61,435 bases of DNA, taken from positions 1 to 61,435 of the forward strand of contig DYFR01000022.1 of assembly GCA_020725115.1 (NCBI GenBank), read 5' to 3'. The notes below the pieces were generated by a model, which was not told the origin of the DNA, did no database searches, and saw only the letters and a list, made by a program, of their open reading frames with translations. Origin of the DNA: Thiohalomonas denitrificans (GTDB lineage Bacteria; Pseudomonadota; Gammaproteobacteria; Thiohalomonadales; Thiohalomonadaceae). Position numbers and translations under genes: made by a program. Shown piece by piece: positions 53,020-60,760 of this stretch. Numbering within the stretch: position 1 is the first letter of the stretch; each line of letters begins with the position of its first letter.

Positions 53020-54567
53020 ATGAAAGTACGTGCACAATTCGCATTTGTCTTCAATATGGACAAATGCATCGGTTGCCACACCTGCTCGGTGACGTGCAAG
53101 AACACCTGGACCAACCGCAAGGGCGTGGAATATGTCTGGTTCAACAACGTTGAATCCAAGCCTGGTGTCGGCTATCCCAAGCAGTGGGAGAACCAGGAGA
53201 AGTGGAAGGGCGGCTGGACGCTCAATGGCGGCAAGCTGGAGCTGAAATCCGGCGGCAGGATGTCAAAGTTGCTGAACATCTTCGCCAACCCCGATCTGCC
53301 GCAGATTGATGATTACTATGAGCCGTTTACCTACAACTACGCGCGCCTGCAAAATGCGCCGTTGTCCGAGGCGGCGCCGACGGCACGGCCCCTGTCGATG
53401 ATTACCGGCGACCCGATCGAGAAGATCACCTGGGGACCGAACTGGGAAGATGATCTGGCAGGTGAATTCTCCAAGCGTAGCGCGGACAAGAACCTGGACA
53501 ACATCCAGAAGGAAATGCTGGGCCAGTTCGAAAACACCTTCAATCTGTACCTGCCGCGTATCTGCAATCATTGCCTGAATCCGGCCTGCGTCGCTGCCTG
53601 TCCCTCCGGCTCGCTCTACAAGCGCGAAGAAGACGGCATCGTGCTGGTCGATCAGGACAAGTGCCGCGGCTGGCGCTTCTGCATGAGCGCGTGCCCGTAC
53701 AAGAAGGTGTTCTACAACTGGGAGTCCGGCAAGGCGGAAAAATGCATTGCCTGCTACCCGCGCGTTGAATCCGGCATGCCGACAGTGTGTTCGGAGTCCT
53801 GCGTGGGACGTATCCGCTACAACGGCATCATGCTGTACGATGCCGATCGCATCGAGGAACTGGCCAGCACCGGCAACGAGCAGGATCTGTATGAAGCGCA
53901 GTGCAACATCTTCCTCGACCCCAACGACCCGGAGGTGATTGCTGCCGCCCGCGCCGAGGGTATCAACGAAGACTGGATCATCGCAGCGCAGAACTCACCC
54001 ATCTACAAGATGGCGATCGAGTGGAAGATCGCCTTTCCGCTCCACCCGGAGTTCCGCACCCTTCCGATGGTGTGGTACGTGCCGTCGCTCTCCCCGGTGC
54101 AGTCGCAGATCGACCAGGGCAACCTGCCGGTCGGTCCGGATGGCGCCATTCCCCTGGCCAGCGCGATGCGCACACCGACCAAGTATCTGGCCAATCTGCT
54201 TACCGCAGGCAAGGAAGCGCCCATCATCAGCGCCCTGAACCGCATGATTGCCATGCGCAGCTACCAGCGCTCCGTGCATGTCGAAGGTATCGCGGATACC
54301 CGCGCCCTGGAGGCGGCGGGGATCACCGAGGATCAGGCCAAGGAGATGTACCGTTACCTGGCGATTGCCAACTACGAAGACCGTTTCGTCATTCCCACCA
54401 GCCACGCAGAAGAACGCATGGAAGATGCCTACGGCTTTCAGGGGCAGAACGGCTTCACCTTCGGCAATGATTCTTCGGCGGGAATCAGCAAGATTTCCCT
54501 GTTCCCGCGCCGTCGCCAAGAGACGCTGGAGCCGGCTGATCTGGCTCCGCCCGCAGACAAGAGCTAG
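53020..54567 (+). CDS. narH: Respiratory nitrate reductase beta subunit NarH
   Basis: NarH carries electrons from NarI to NarG through four iron-sulfur clusters. The 515-residue protein shows the cysteine groups CIGCHTCSVTC near residue 16, CNHCLNPACVAACPSG, CRGWRFCMSACPYKK and CIACYPRVESGMPTVCSESC. The Trp in CRGWRFC marks the [3Fe-4S] site. Length matches the family. It is cotranscribed with narG and narJ, 11 bases before the latter. Confidence 0.98.
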   Translation: MKVRAQFAFVFNMDKCIGCHTCSVTCKNTWTNRKGVEYVWFNNVESKPGVGYPKQWENQEKWKGGWTLNGGKLELKSGGRMSKLLNIFANPDLPQIDDYYEPFTYNYARLQNAPLSEAAPTARPLSMITGDPIEKITWGPNWEDDLAGEFSKRSADKNLDNIQKEMLGQFENTFNLYLPRICNHCLNPACVAACPSGSLYKREEDGIVLVDQDKCRGWRFCMSACPYKKVFYNWESGKAEKCIACYPRVESGMPTVCSESCVGRIRYNGIMLYDADRIEELASTGNEQDLYEAQCNIFLDPNDPEVIAAARAEGINEDWIIAAQNSPIYKMAIEWKIAFPLHPEFRTLPMVWYVPSLSPVQSQIDQGNLPVGPDGAIPLASAMRTPTKYLANLLTAGKEAPIISALNRMIAMRSYQRSVHVEGIADTRALEAAGITEDQAKEMYRYLAIANYEDRFVIPTSHAEERMEDAYGFQGQNGFTFGNDSSAGISKISLFPRRRQETLEPADLAPPADKS

Positions 54568-54578
54568 GAGGAGACATC

Positions 54579-55103
54579 ATGGCAATCTACAAGATACTGT
54601 CGGCGTTGCTGGACTATCCGGAACAGGACCTGATTGATCATGTTGCGGAAATTCGTGCCGAGATCGGCCGCGATGCAGGCATTGATCAGGCGGAGGAAGA
54701 GGCCTTGCTGGCATTTCTTGACCACCTGGTCACCATGCCGCTGACCGAGCAGCAGGCGACGTATGTGAAGACCTTCGACTTGACGCCGGAGCACAGTTTG
54801 CACCTGACGCATCATCTGTTCGGTGACGACAACGACAGAAATCGGGGGCCGGCCCTGATCGATCTGGGTGAACTGTACAAGGATTACGGCATATCGATGA
54901 CAACCAACGAGTTGCCTGATTACCTGCCGCTGATCCTGGAATTCGCCGCCATGCTGGAAGACAGCGAAGCGACGACATTCCTCTCTGACGCCAACAAGGT
55001 GCTCAAGGTGCTGACGGACAATCTGACCAAGGCCGGCAGTCCCTATGCGCCCTTGCTTTCCATCGTTAAAAGCCGTGCCACGCTCACCCGTCTGGCCGCT
55101 TAA
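54579..55103 (+). CDS. narJ: Nitrate reductase assembly chaperone NarJ
   Basis: NarJ holds apo-NarG while the Mo cofactor and FS0 cluster are inserted; it is not part of the final enzyme. The 174-residue helical protein has the family opening YKILSALLDYPEQDLIDHV, the central TYVKTFDLTPEHSLHLTHHL and LPDYLPLILEFAAML. It is about 60 residues shorter than E. coli NarJ (236), which is a common short form. GGAGGAG precedes its ATG. Confidence 0.96.
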   Translation: MAIYKILSALLDYPEQDLIDHVAEIRAEIGRDAGIDQAEEEALLAFLDHLVTMPLTEQQATYVKTFDLTPEHSLHLTHHLFGDDNDRNRGPALIDLGELYKDYGISMTTNELPDYLPLILEFAAMLEDSEATTFLSDANKVLKVLTDNLTKAGSPYAPLLSIVKSRATLTRLAA

Positions 55104-55114
55104 GGAGGTCTAAA

Positions 55115-55828
55115 ATGAGCCAAGATTTCTCTAGCTGGAACACCCTGATATTTGGCATTTACCCCTACCTCTGCCTGAGCGTCTTCGTTCTTGGCAGCTG
55201 GATTCGTTTTGACCGCGAGCAATACGGCTGGACCAGCGCGTCCAGCCAGTTGCTCTCCACGGCGGGCATGCGTCTGTCCAGCAATCTGTTCCACATTGGT
55301 GTCATCGGCATTTTCTTTGGTCATCTGGTCGGCTTGCTGGCGCCGTTTGCGGTATGGGACGCCATTTCCCTGTCCAGTCTCGGCAAGCAGAATATCGCCA
55401 TGTATGGCGGCGGCTTCCTTGGCATTCTGTGCCTGATCGGCGGTGTGATGCTGTTGTGGCGCCGGCTGACCAATGCCCGGGTGCGCGCGACGAGCCGCAA
55501 GTCGGACATCTTCATCCTGCTGTGGGTTCTGGTCACGCTGCTGTTCGGTCTGGCCACGACCTTCACTACCGCGCACCACGCCGCCCAGGGCAGTGCGGAT
55601 ACCATGATGAGTCTGGCGCAGTGGGCCAAGAGCATCGTGCTGTTCAGTCCGCAGCCGGAACTGGTGGCCAGGACCGAGCTGGTGTTCCGTATCCATCTGT
55701 TCTTCGGCCTGACGCTGTTCCTGCTGTTCCCGTTCACGCGCCTGGTACACATCTGGAGTCTGCCGCTTGGCTATCTCGGTCGCGCCTACCAGATCGTGCG
55801 CACCAAGCGTCAGGTGTCGGTGCGCTGA
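55115..55828 (+). CDS. narI: Respiratory nitrate reductase gamma subunit NarI
   Basis: NarI is the membrane cytochrome b that oxidises quinol and passes electrons to NarH. The 237-residue protein has five spans, with haem-ligand histidines in NLFHIGVIGIFFGHLVGLL and RIHLFFGLTLFLLFPFTRLVHIW. The N-terminus (YPYLCLSVFVLGSWIRF) and length fit the family. AAGGAGG precedes its start, 11 bases after narJ. Confidence 0.97.
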   Translation: MSQDFSSWNTLIFGIYPYLCLSVFVLGSWIRFDREQYGWTSASSQLLSTAGMRLSSNLFHIGVIGIFFGHLVGLLAPFAVWDAISLSSLGKQNIAMYGGGFLGILCLIGGVMLLWRRLTNARVRATSRKSDIFILLWVLVTLLFGLATTFTTAHHAAQGSADTMMSLAQWAKSIVLFSPQPELVARTELVFRIHLFFGLTLFLLFPFTRLVHIWSLPLGYLGRAYQIVRTKRQVSVR

Positions 55829-55837
55829 GGGGGCCGC

Positions 55838-55906
55838 GCAGGAGCCGGGTTTCCTCGGTGAACGGGATTGCGCAGGCGTCCGTTCGCCCGCGGAGCCGGC
55901 TCCTGC
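55838..55906. repeat. REP-like palindrome after narI
   Basis: GCAGGAGCCGG (55838-55848) pairs with CCGGCTCCTGC (55896-55906), and GAACGG/CCGTTC pair inside. The sequence resembles REP elements of Pseudomonas (AGGAGCCGGC type). It lies between narI and the cytochrome c gene and may shape mRNA processing there. Confidence 0.7.
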
Positions 55907-55936
55907 AAAAACCTGATCACCTTGGGCACGGGGAAC

Positions 55937-56392
55937 ATGAACGACTCTGCGAACAGCGATGCATTGCCGCGGCTGCAAGGCCGCGGCATCGTGCGCAAGC
56001 TGAGTTGGCTGGCGCTGGTGCTGGCCGTGGGTATCGGCGTGCACTTTGCCCTGCAGGGGATTATCCAGAGCGGCGATGCGGAAAAGCGCAAAGGCCCCGA
56101 CCTGGCCAGGCTGGAACAGCTGGAGGCGACCGATCCTGCCCGCGCAACCAAGGCGCGCGCCGGCATGCTCAAGTACGAATCCATCTGCCGTCTGTGTCAT
56201 CACCGCACCGGTATCGGGGGCAAGTTCACGCCACCCATCACCGGCAAGACCGAGGCGGGCATCGAAACCCTGCTCAAGCTGTACCGGGATGGCGTGCAGA
56301 TGGGGCCGTTGACCAACCTGATGGCACCATGGGCGGCCGAACTGTCCGATGAGGACATCAGCAATCTGGCAGCCTACATCGCAATGTTATAG
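55937..56392 (+). CDS. Membrane-anchored small cytochrome c
   Basis: The 151-residue protein has one membrane segment (about 22-43), a linker, and a class I cytochrome c domain. Haem is attached at CRLCH (Cys84, Cys87, His88), and the likely distal ligand is Met122 or Met129 in QMGPLTNLMAPW. The C-terminal helix LSDEDISNLAAYIAML is typical. The start ATG follows GGGGA. It follows narI by about 110 bases in the same direction and could pass electrons to or from nitrate respiration; NarGHI of this type does not normally need it, so its role is open. Confidence 0.85.
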   Translation: MNDSANSDALPRLQGRGIVRKLSWLALVLAVGIGVHFALQGIIQSGDAEKRKGPDLARLEQLEATDPARATKARAGMLKYESICRLCHHRTGIGGKFTPPITGKTEAGIETLLKLYRDGVQMGPLTNLMAPWAAELSDEDISNLAAYIAML

Positions 56393-56549
56393 AGAAGTGT
56401 GAATGCGCAATAAACGCGCGGTTCCCTGACCCAATGGGAGGGGCCGTGTACCTCCTGCGCGGTAGGCTGACTAGCCTGTCGTCGATATTTACCTGGGCAG
56501 ACCGCTCGTCAATAGTGATCGCAACATCGGCAACAAAGAAAGGACGATC

Positions 56550-56915
56550 ATGCAAACCAATCCCTTCGCCATCCGTACCGAGTACGTGGAAGTGGACGGC
56601 AAGCCCGTCGCCACCGATCAGGAAGGTTACATCCAGGACATGAGCCAGTGGTCGGAGGGTTTCGCCCGTGCCCAGGCCGCCAAGGAGGGGCTGGAGCTGA
56701 CCGCCGAACACTGGGACGTGATCCATTTCATCCGTACCCACTACGAGAAGCACGGCGTGCAGGCCCAGGTACGCGACATGATCAAGCACTTCGGCAAGGC
56801 GTGGGGGCCGGAGCACGGCAACAATCGCCATCTGCACGACATCTTTCCCAAGGGTGGCCCGCAGAAGCAGGGCAACCGTCTTGCCGGTGTGCGCCGCACC
56901 AAGGGTGAGCACTGA
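56550..56915 (+). CDS. DsrC/TusE-family protein lacking cysteines
   Basis: The 121-residue protein aligns with DsrC/TusE over its length: EGYIQDMSQWSEGFARAQA, LTAEHWDVIHFIRTHYEKHG and a C-terminal arm FPKGGPQKQGNRLAG. The family's working cysteines in that arm are absent, and the whole chain contains no cysteine, so sulfur carriage is excluded. It fits the cysteine-free regulatory-type paralogues (RspA-like) described in the family. It follows the narGHJI/cytochrome c genes, with AAAGGAC before its ATG. Confidence 0.85.
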   Translation: MQTNPFAIRTEYVEVDGKPVATDQEGYIQDMSQWSEGFARAQAAKEGLELTAEHWDVIHFIRTHYEKHGVQAQVRDMIKHFGKAWGPEHGNNRHLHDIFPKGGPQKQGNRLAGVRRTKGEH

Positions 56916-56920
56916 AGAAA

Positions 56921-57043
56921 GAGGCAGATACAAGAGCAAAGTTACAAGATGCAAGGGAGGAGTGCGCTACGCGCACGGTTGTTTGTATTTCAGACGGCAA
57001 GAGCGCAGCGAGTCCCTTCCTTGCATCTTTTCTCTGCGTCTCA
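56921..57043. repeat. Palindromic element, GATGCAAGG type
   Basis: Arms around 56921-56958 and 57013-57043 share GATGCAAGG and GAG-GCAGA as reverse complements. A perfect GTGCGC-TAC-GCGCAC stem (56962-56976) sits inside. The words ATACAAG and TACAAGATG recur in the element at 43235-43312. Confidence 0.65.
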
Positions 57044-57100
57044 TTCCCGCCTGTTTTTCGTATAGACTCCTGTACGGGCAATCCGTAGCGGAGGGACACC

Positions 57101-57604
57101 ATGGACGTATTGCTGGTGCGGCATGCCAGGGCGGAAGAACGCGAGATATTCGCCCTGACCGGGGCGGAGGATGCCTTGCGGCCACTGACCAGGGGCGGGG
57201 CCAAGGAGATGCGCAAGGTGGCCAGGGCCCTGCGCGGTCTGGTGCCGCGGATCGACGTATTCGCCAGCAGCCCCCTGCTGCGGGCGGTGCAGACGGCGGA
57301 GATCCTGGCCGCTCGTTATGACGGCAAGGTGTTGCAGCTGCCGCAACTGGCCCCCGGCCATGAGCCGGCCCAGGTACTGACCTGGCTGCGCAGCCAGGGC
57401 GATCAGCAGTGCGTGGCCCTGGTCGGCCATGAGCCGGATCTGGGAGTCCTGGCCTCCTGGCTGCTGGCCGGCGGCAAGCAGGGCTTCATGCCCATGAAGA
57501 AGGCCGGCGCCTGCCTGCTGCGTTTCACCGGTGGCATCAAGGGCGGCAAGGCCGAACTGGCGTGGGCGCTGCCGCCGGGCCTGTTGCGCGAACTCGCCGG
57601 ATAA
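57101..57604 (+). CDS. sixA: SixA-type phosphohistidine phosphatase
   Basis: The 167-residue protein is a minimal histidine phosphatase with the catalytic RHARAE (RHG-type motif), the phosphate-binding ASSPLLRAVQTAEIL and the second histidine in LVGHEPDLG. SixA removes phosphate from phosphohistidine, such as that of the PTS-Ntr or ArcB relay. Two bases separate its stop from the CHAD gene, so the genes are coupled. In this setting it might also act on polyphosphate-linked signalling, which is inference. Confidence 0.9.
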   Translation: MDVLLVRHARAEEREIFALTGAEDALRPLTRGGAKEMRKVARALRGLVPRIDVFASSPLLRAVQTAEILAARYDGKVLQLPQLAPGHEPAQVLTWLRSQGDQQCVALVGHEPDLGVLASWLLAGGKQGFMPMKKAGACLLRFTGGIKGGKAELAWALPPGLLRELAG

Positions 57605-57606
57605 TC

Positions 57607-58554
57607 ATGACCCTGCTCGCCCAGTTGCCTCTGCCCCAGGCCCTGGCCCTGCTGGCCAACGGCTATCTGGATGAGGCGCTGGCGGCAGTACGGCGGTTGG
57701 ACAATGTCGCCGACGAGGAGGCGCTGCACGATACGCGTGTGGCGTTGCGGCGTTTGCACAGCCTGATGCGCGCCTACCGTGAAGAATTCACCGTCCAGGT
57801 GCCGGGCAAGCTGATGCGGGAGGTGCGCCGTTTGGCCCGCGCCAGCAACCCGGCACGCGACGCCGAGGTACAGCAGGCATGGTTGCTGCGCCAGGGCCAT
57901 GGCCTGACACCCGCACAGACGGAGGGCTATCGCTGGCTGCTGGCGCGCCTGCAGCCGGCGGCACTGCTGGAACTGGAAGATGCCCTGCAGCGGGGGGTGA
58001 AGCGGCTCGTGCGCAAGCTGCAGTCGCATCTCAATGACCTGGCGGACGAAGCCGGTGATGCCGCACCGTATGCCGGCGCCTGCGCCGAACGGGCCGAACC
58101 CCTGGGGGAAGATGTACTCACGGCCCTGGCCGCCATCGGCGGGCCGGCAGATGTGGGCGGCGCCCACGCCGCCCGCATCCTGGTCAAGCGCCTGCGCTAC
58201 CTGCTCGCCCCCCTGCGCAACGATGGCCCCGCCTGCGAACATGCCGTGGCGGTGCTGCGCCTGTTGCAGGACCTGCTCGGCGATCTGCACGACCGCCACG
58301 TGCTGGCTGAAACACTGCGCCTCAGCGCGGCCGAGGCTGCGGCCGCCCACGCCCGCACCGTGTTCGACACGTCCCCTGGCCAGCCCTCCGCCTGGCGGCC
58401 GCCGCAAATGCCCGGCCTGCTGGCACTGGCGGCGCGTAACCAGGCCGTCATGCTCGCCTGTCATGCTGAACTGCGGCAGAACTATCTGGACAAGCTGGAG
58501 CAGGCTGTGCGCCAGCCGCTCATCAATGCCCTGACGGAGCTGCGCGGCAGGTAG
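57607..58554 (+). CDS. CHAD-domain protein
   Basis: The 315-residue all-helical protein carries the histidine and arginine pattern of CHAD domains: EEALHDTRVALRRLHSLMRAY near residue 38 and AARILVKRLRYLLAPL near 190. The positively charged channel they form binds polyphosphate. The chosen ATG is two bases after sixA; an upstream in-frame start is unlikely. The next gene is the exopolyphosphatase, so a polyphosphate role is well supported by context. Confidence 0.9.
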   Translation: MTLLAQLPLPQALALLANGYLDEALAAVRRLDNVADEEALHDTRVALRRLHSLMRAYREEFTVQVPGKLMREVRRLARASNPARDAEVQQAWLLRQGHGLTPAQTEGYRWLLARLQPAALLELEDALQRGVKRLVRKLQSHLNDLADEAGDAAPYAGACAERAEPLGEDVLTALAAIGGPADVGGAHAARILVKRLRYLLAPLRNDGPACEHAVAVLRLLQDLLGDLHDRHVLAETLRLSAAEAAAAHARTVFDTSPGQPSAWRPPQMPGLLALAARNQAVMLACHAELRQNYLDKLEQAVRQPLINALTELRGR

Positions 58555-58678
58555 ACGGGTTTCAAGGTAGCTTCGCTGCGCACCAGGGCGTTTCCCCCGC
58601 CGCGATGATGCCGTCGCCCCGTCCCGCCCCGCTTTCGACTATCATAAGCGGCCCTGATAACGAGCCCCGCCGAGAACA

Positions 58679-60193
58679 ATGAGTGAGCAACCACTAGCGG
58701 AAGGCACGGCCAGCACCATCGCGGCGGTAGACCTCGGTTCCAACAGCTTCCACATGGTGGTGGCACGTCCGGTCAACGGACACCTCAACGTACTCGACCG
58801 TCTGCGCGAACCGGTACGGCTGGCTTCCGGCCTCGATGCCACCGGCGAACTGGATGCCGCGGCGCAGCAGCGCGCCATCGCCTGCCTGGAACGCTTCGGC
58901 CAGCGCCTGCGTGACATGCACCCGGGCAGCGTGCGCGCCGTCGGCACCAACACCCTGCGCAAGGCGCGCAACAGCGATGCCTTCCTCGAAGCCGCCGCCG
59001 CGGCCCTCGGTCACCCCATCGAGGTGATCTCCGGCCTGGAAGAGGCGCGCGTCATCTACCTCGGCGTCTCCCACAGCCTGCCCGGCAGCCCCGGCCAGCG
59101 CCTGGTGATGGACATCGGCGGCGGCAGCACCGAACTCATCATCGGCGAGGGTTTCGAGCCCATCTACATGGAAAGCCTGTACATGGGCTGCGTCAGCCTG
59201 AGTCAGGCCTGGTTCTCCGACGGCGCGATCAGCGCCAAGGCCATGCGCCGCGCCGAAATCGCTGCCGGCCAGGAACTGCAGGCCATAGAGCAGGACTATC
59301 GCCGCCTCGGCTGGGTCGGCGCCGTCGGCTCCTCCGGCACCATCCGCGCCGTGGGCGAAGTGCTGCAGGCCATGGGCTGGAGCGACATCGGCATCACCCT
59401 GCCGGCATTGCAGCGTCTGCGCGAGGCGATGATCGGCGCCGGCCACGTCAGCCGCCTCGATGCGCTGCAAGGCCTGCCGCCGGAACGCGCCGCGGTATTT
59501 CCCGGCGGCGTGGCGATCCTCATCGCCACCTTCGCCGCCCTCGGCATCGAACGCATGGAGGTCTCCGACGGCGCCCTGCGCGAGGGCCTGCTCTACGACC
59601 TGATGGGGCGCATCCGCCACGAAGACGTGCGCAGCCGCACCATCAGCGTGCTGAAGGAGCGCTACCACGTCGACAAGGCCCAGGCACAACGCGTGCACGA
59701 CACCGCGCTCTACGCCCTGCACCAGGTGATGCATGCCTGGCAGCTGGAAGACGAGTGCGTCGCCAATCTGCTGGAGTGGGCCGCGCGCCTGCATGAAATC
59801 GGTCTCGCCGTGGCACACAGCGGCTACCACAAGCATGGCGCCTACCTGCTCGAATTCTCCGACATGCCCGGCTTCTCGCGCCAGGAACAAAAGGCCCTCG
59901 CCGTCCTGGTACGCAGCCACCGCCGCAAGTTTTCCACGGCAGTATTCCGCATCCTGCCCGAGACACAGCGTGAACGCCTGATGCGCCTCGCCATCCTGCT
60001 GCGCCTCGCCGTGCTGCTGCACCGCAGCCGCGCCGACATCCCGCTGCCGCCGTTCCACCTGGAGGTCGACGGCAAATCCATCAACCTGCGCTTTCCCGCC
60101 GGCTGGCTCGAACTGCACCCGCTGACCCAGGCCGACCTGGCACAGGAGGCGGAGATGCTGAAGGAAGGGAAGTTCAAACTGATGTTTGAATGA
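58679..60193 (+). CDS. ppx: Exopolyphosphatase (Ppx/GppA family)
   Basis: The 504-residue protein has the N-terminal actin-like phosphatase domain: VDLGSNSFHMVVAR, VGTNTLRKARN, VISGLEEARVIYLGV and MDIGGGSTELIIG. A C-terminal HD-type helical domain (about 310-500, LHEIGLAVAHSGYHKHGAYL) follows. The enzyme releases phosphate from polyphosphate ends; GppA activity on pppGpp cannot be excluded. It lies 124 bases after the CHAD gene in the same direction. A ppk gene is not in the window. Confidence 0.93.
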   Translation: MSEQPLAEGTASTIAAVDLGSNSFHMVVARPVNGHLNVLDRLREPVRLASGLDATGELDAAAQQRAIACLERFGQRLRDMHPGSVRAVGTNTLRKARNSDAFLEAAAAALGHPIEVISGLEEARVIYLGVSHSLPGSPGQRLVMDIGGGSTELIIGEGFEPIYMESLYMGCVSLSQAWFSDGAISAKAMRRAEIAAGQELQAIEQDYRRLGWVGAVGSSGTIRAVGEVLQAMGWSDIGITLPALQRLREAMIGAGHVSRLDALQGLPPERAAVFPGGVAILIATFAALGIERMEVSDGALREGLLYDLMGRIRHEDVRSRTISVLKERYHVDKAQAQRVHDTALYALHQVMHAWQLEDECVANLLEWAARLHEIGLAVAHSGYHKHGAYLLEFSDMPGFSRQEQKALAVLVRSHRRKFSTAVFRILPETQRERLMRLAILLRLAVLLHRSRADIPLPPFHLEVDGKSINLRFPAGWLELHPLTQADLAQEAEMLKEGKFKLMFE

Positions 60194-60224
60194 TGGTGGG
60201 GAGTTTCTGTTTTTGCAGGGGGGG

Positions 60225-60284
60225 CGCTAACGCTCGCTTTAGGTGTGCGGCGAAACTGCGTCACTCTACAAGAGCTTGTTAGAC
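60225..60284 (-). other. attC-like site at the 3' end of the AT-rich gene pair
   Basis: Read on the minus strand, the site starts GTCTAAC (fits RYYYAAC) and ends GTTAGCG. The outer boxes pair as CTAAC/GTTAG and the next as GCTC/GAGC, with two unpaired A in the left arm. That is the order of boxes in integron attC sites. The final core differs from GTTRRRY at two positions. It starts three bases inside the downstream gene's stop codon. Confidence 0.45.
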
Positions 60285-60758
60285 CTGTATTTTGATACCA
60301 GAAGCTTCCAATCTTCGAAAAAGAACAGAGACAAATGAGAGGTGGTCGAGGCAATTATCAAGAGTGTCTCTGATCGTATATTCGTGACCGCGGGGGTTTC
60401 GAATAGCCATCATCACTCCAGAGAATATAAACTTGTACCCTTCCTGCTCGCTTTTCTCTGAATCATTAGATAGCGGGGTGAGCTTAATGATTGGGCTAGA
60501 TTCAGAAAAAACCTTCATCATTAGCGATTTTCCAGTCGCTGACACACCTGACACTCTTGCTATCTCTTTATCTAAGAACTTCAGACTCTCAAATGTTGCT
60601 TGGGCATAGTGTCCGTTATCAAATAGATCGCGGATAACCTGCGGCATTGGCTCAAATATATTCCTAGCCTCAAATGGATGCATGTCGCTCGATACGGACG
60701 CATCTTCGGAGGTAAAGAAATTGGCTCTTCTGGTAATACGTTCAAATCGTTCCAACAT
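60279..60758 (-). CDS. TIGR02391 (Ymh) family protein, HEPN-like motif
   Basis: The 159-residue protein matches TIGR02391: LFDNGHYAQATFESLKFLD, GKSLMMKVFSES, QEGYKFIFSGVMMAIRNPRG and the last helix LDHLSFVSVLFRRLEA. The stretch RNPRGH is an R-x4-H motif, the active-site pattern of HEPN ribonucleases. It starts two bases after the DUF5343 stop, so the two are coupled. The gene is much more AT-rich than its neighbours. Family function is unknown; a nuclease toxin or defence effector is an inference from the motif. Confidence 0.78.
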   Translation of the reverse strand: MLERFERITRRANFFTSEDASVSSDMHPFEARNIFEPMPQVIRDLFDNGHYAQATFESLKFLDKEIARVSGVSATGKSLMMKVFSESSPIIKLTPLSNDSEKSEQEGYKFIFSGVMMAIRNPRGHEYTIRDTLDNCLDHLSFVSVLFRRLEASGIKIQV

Positions 60759-60760
60759 GG

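Noticed and set aside
57013..57043. Rho-independent terminator after the DsrC-like gene
   Set aside because: The pairing belongs to a larger imperfect palindrome, and the T-containing part is inside an arm rather than after a stem.
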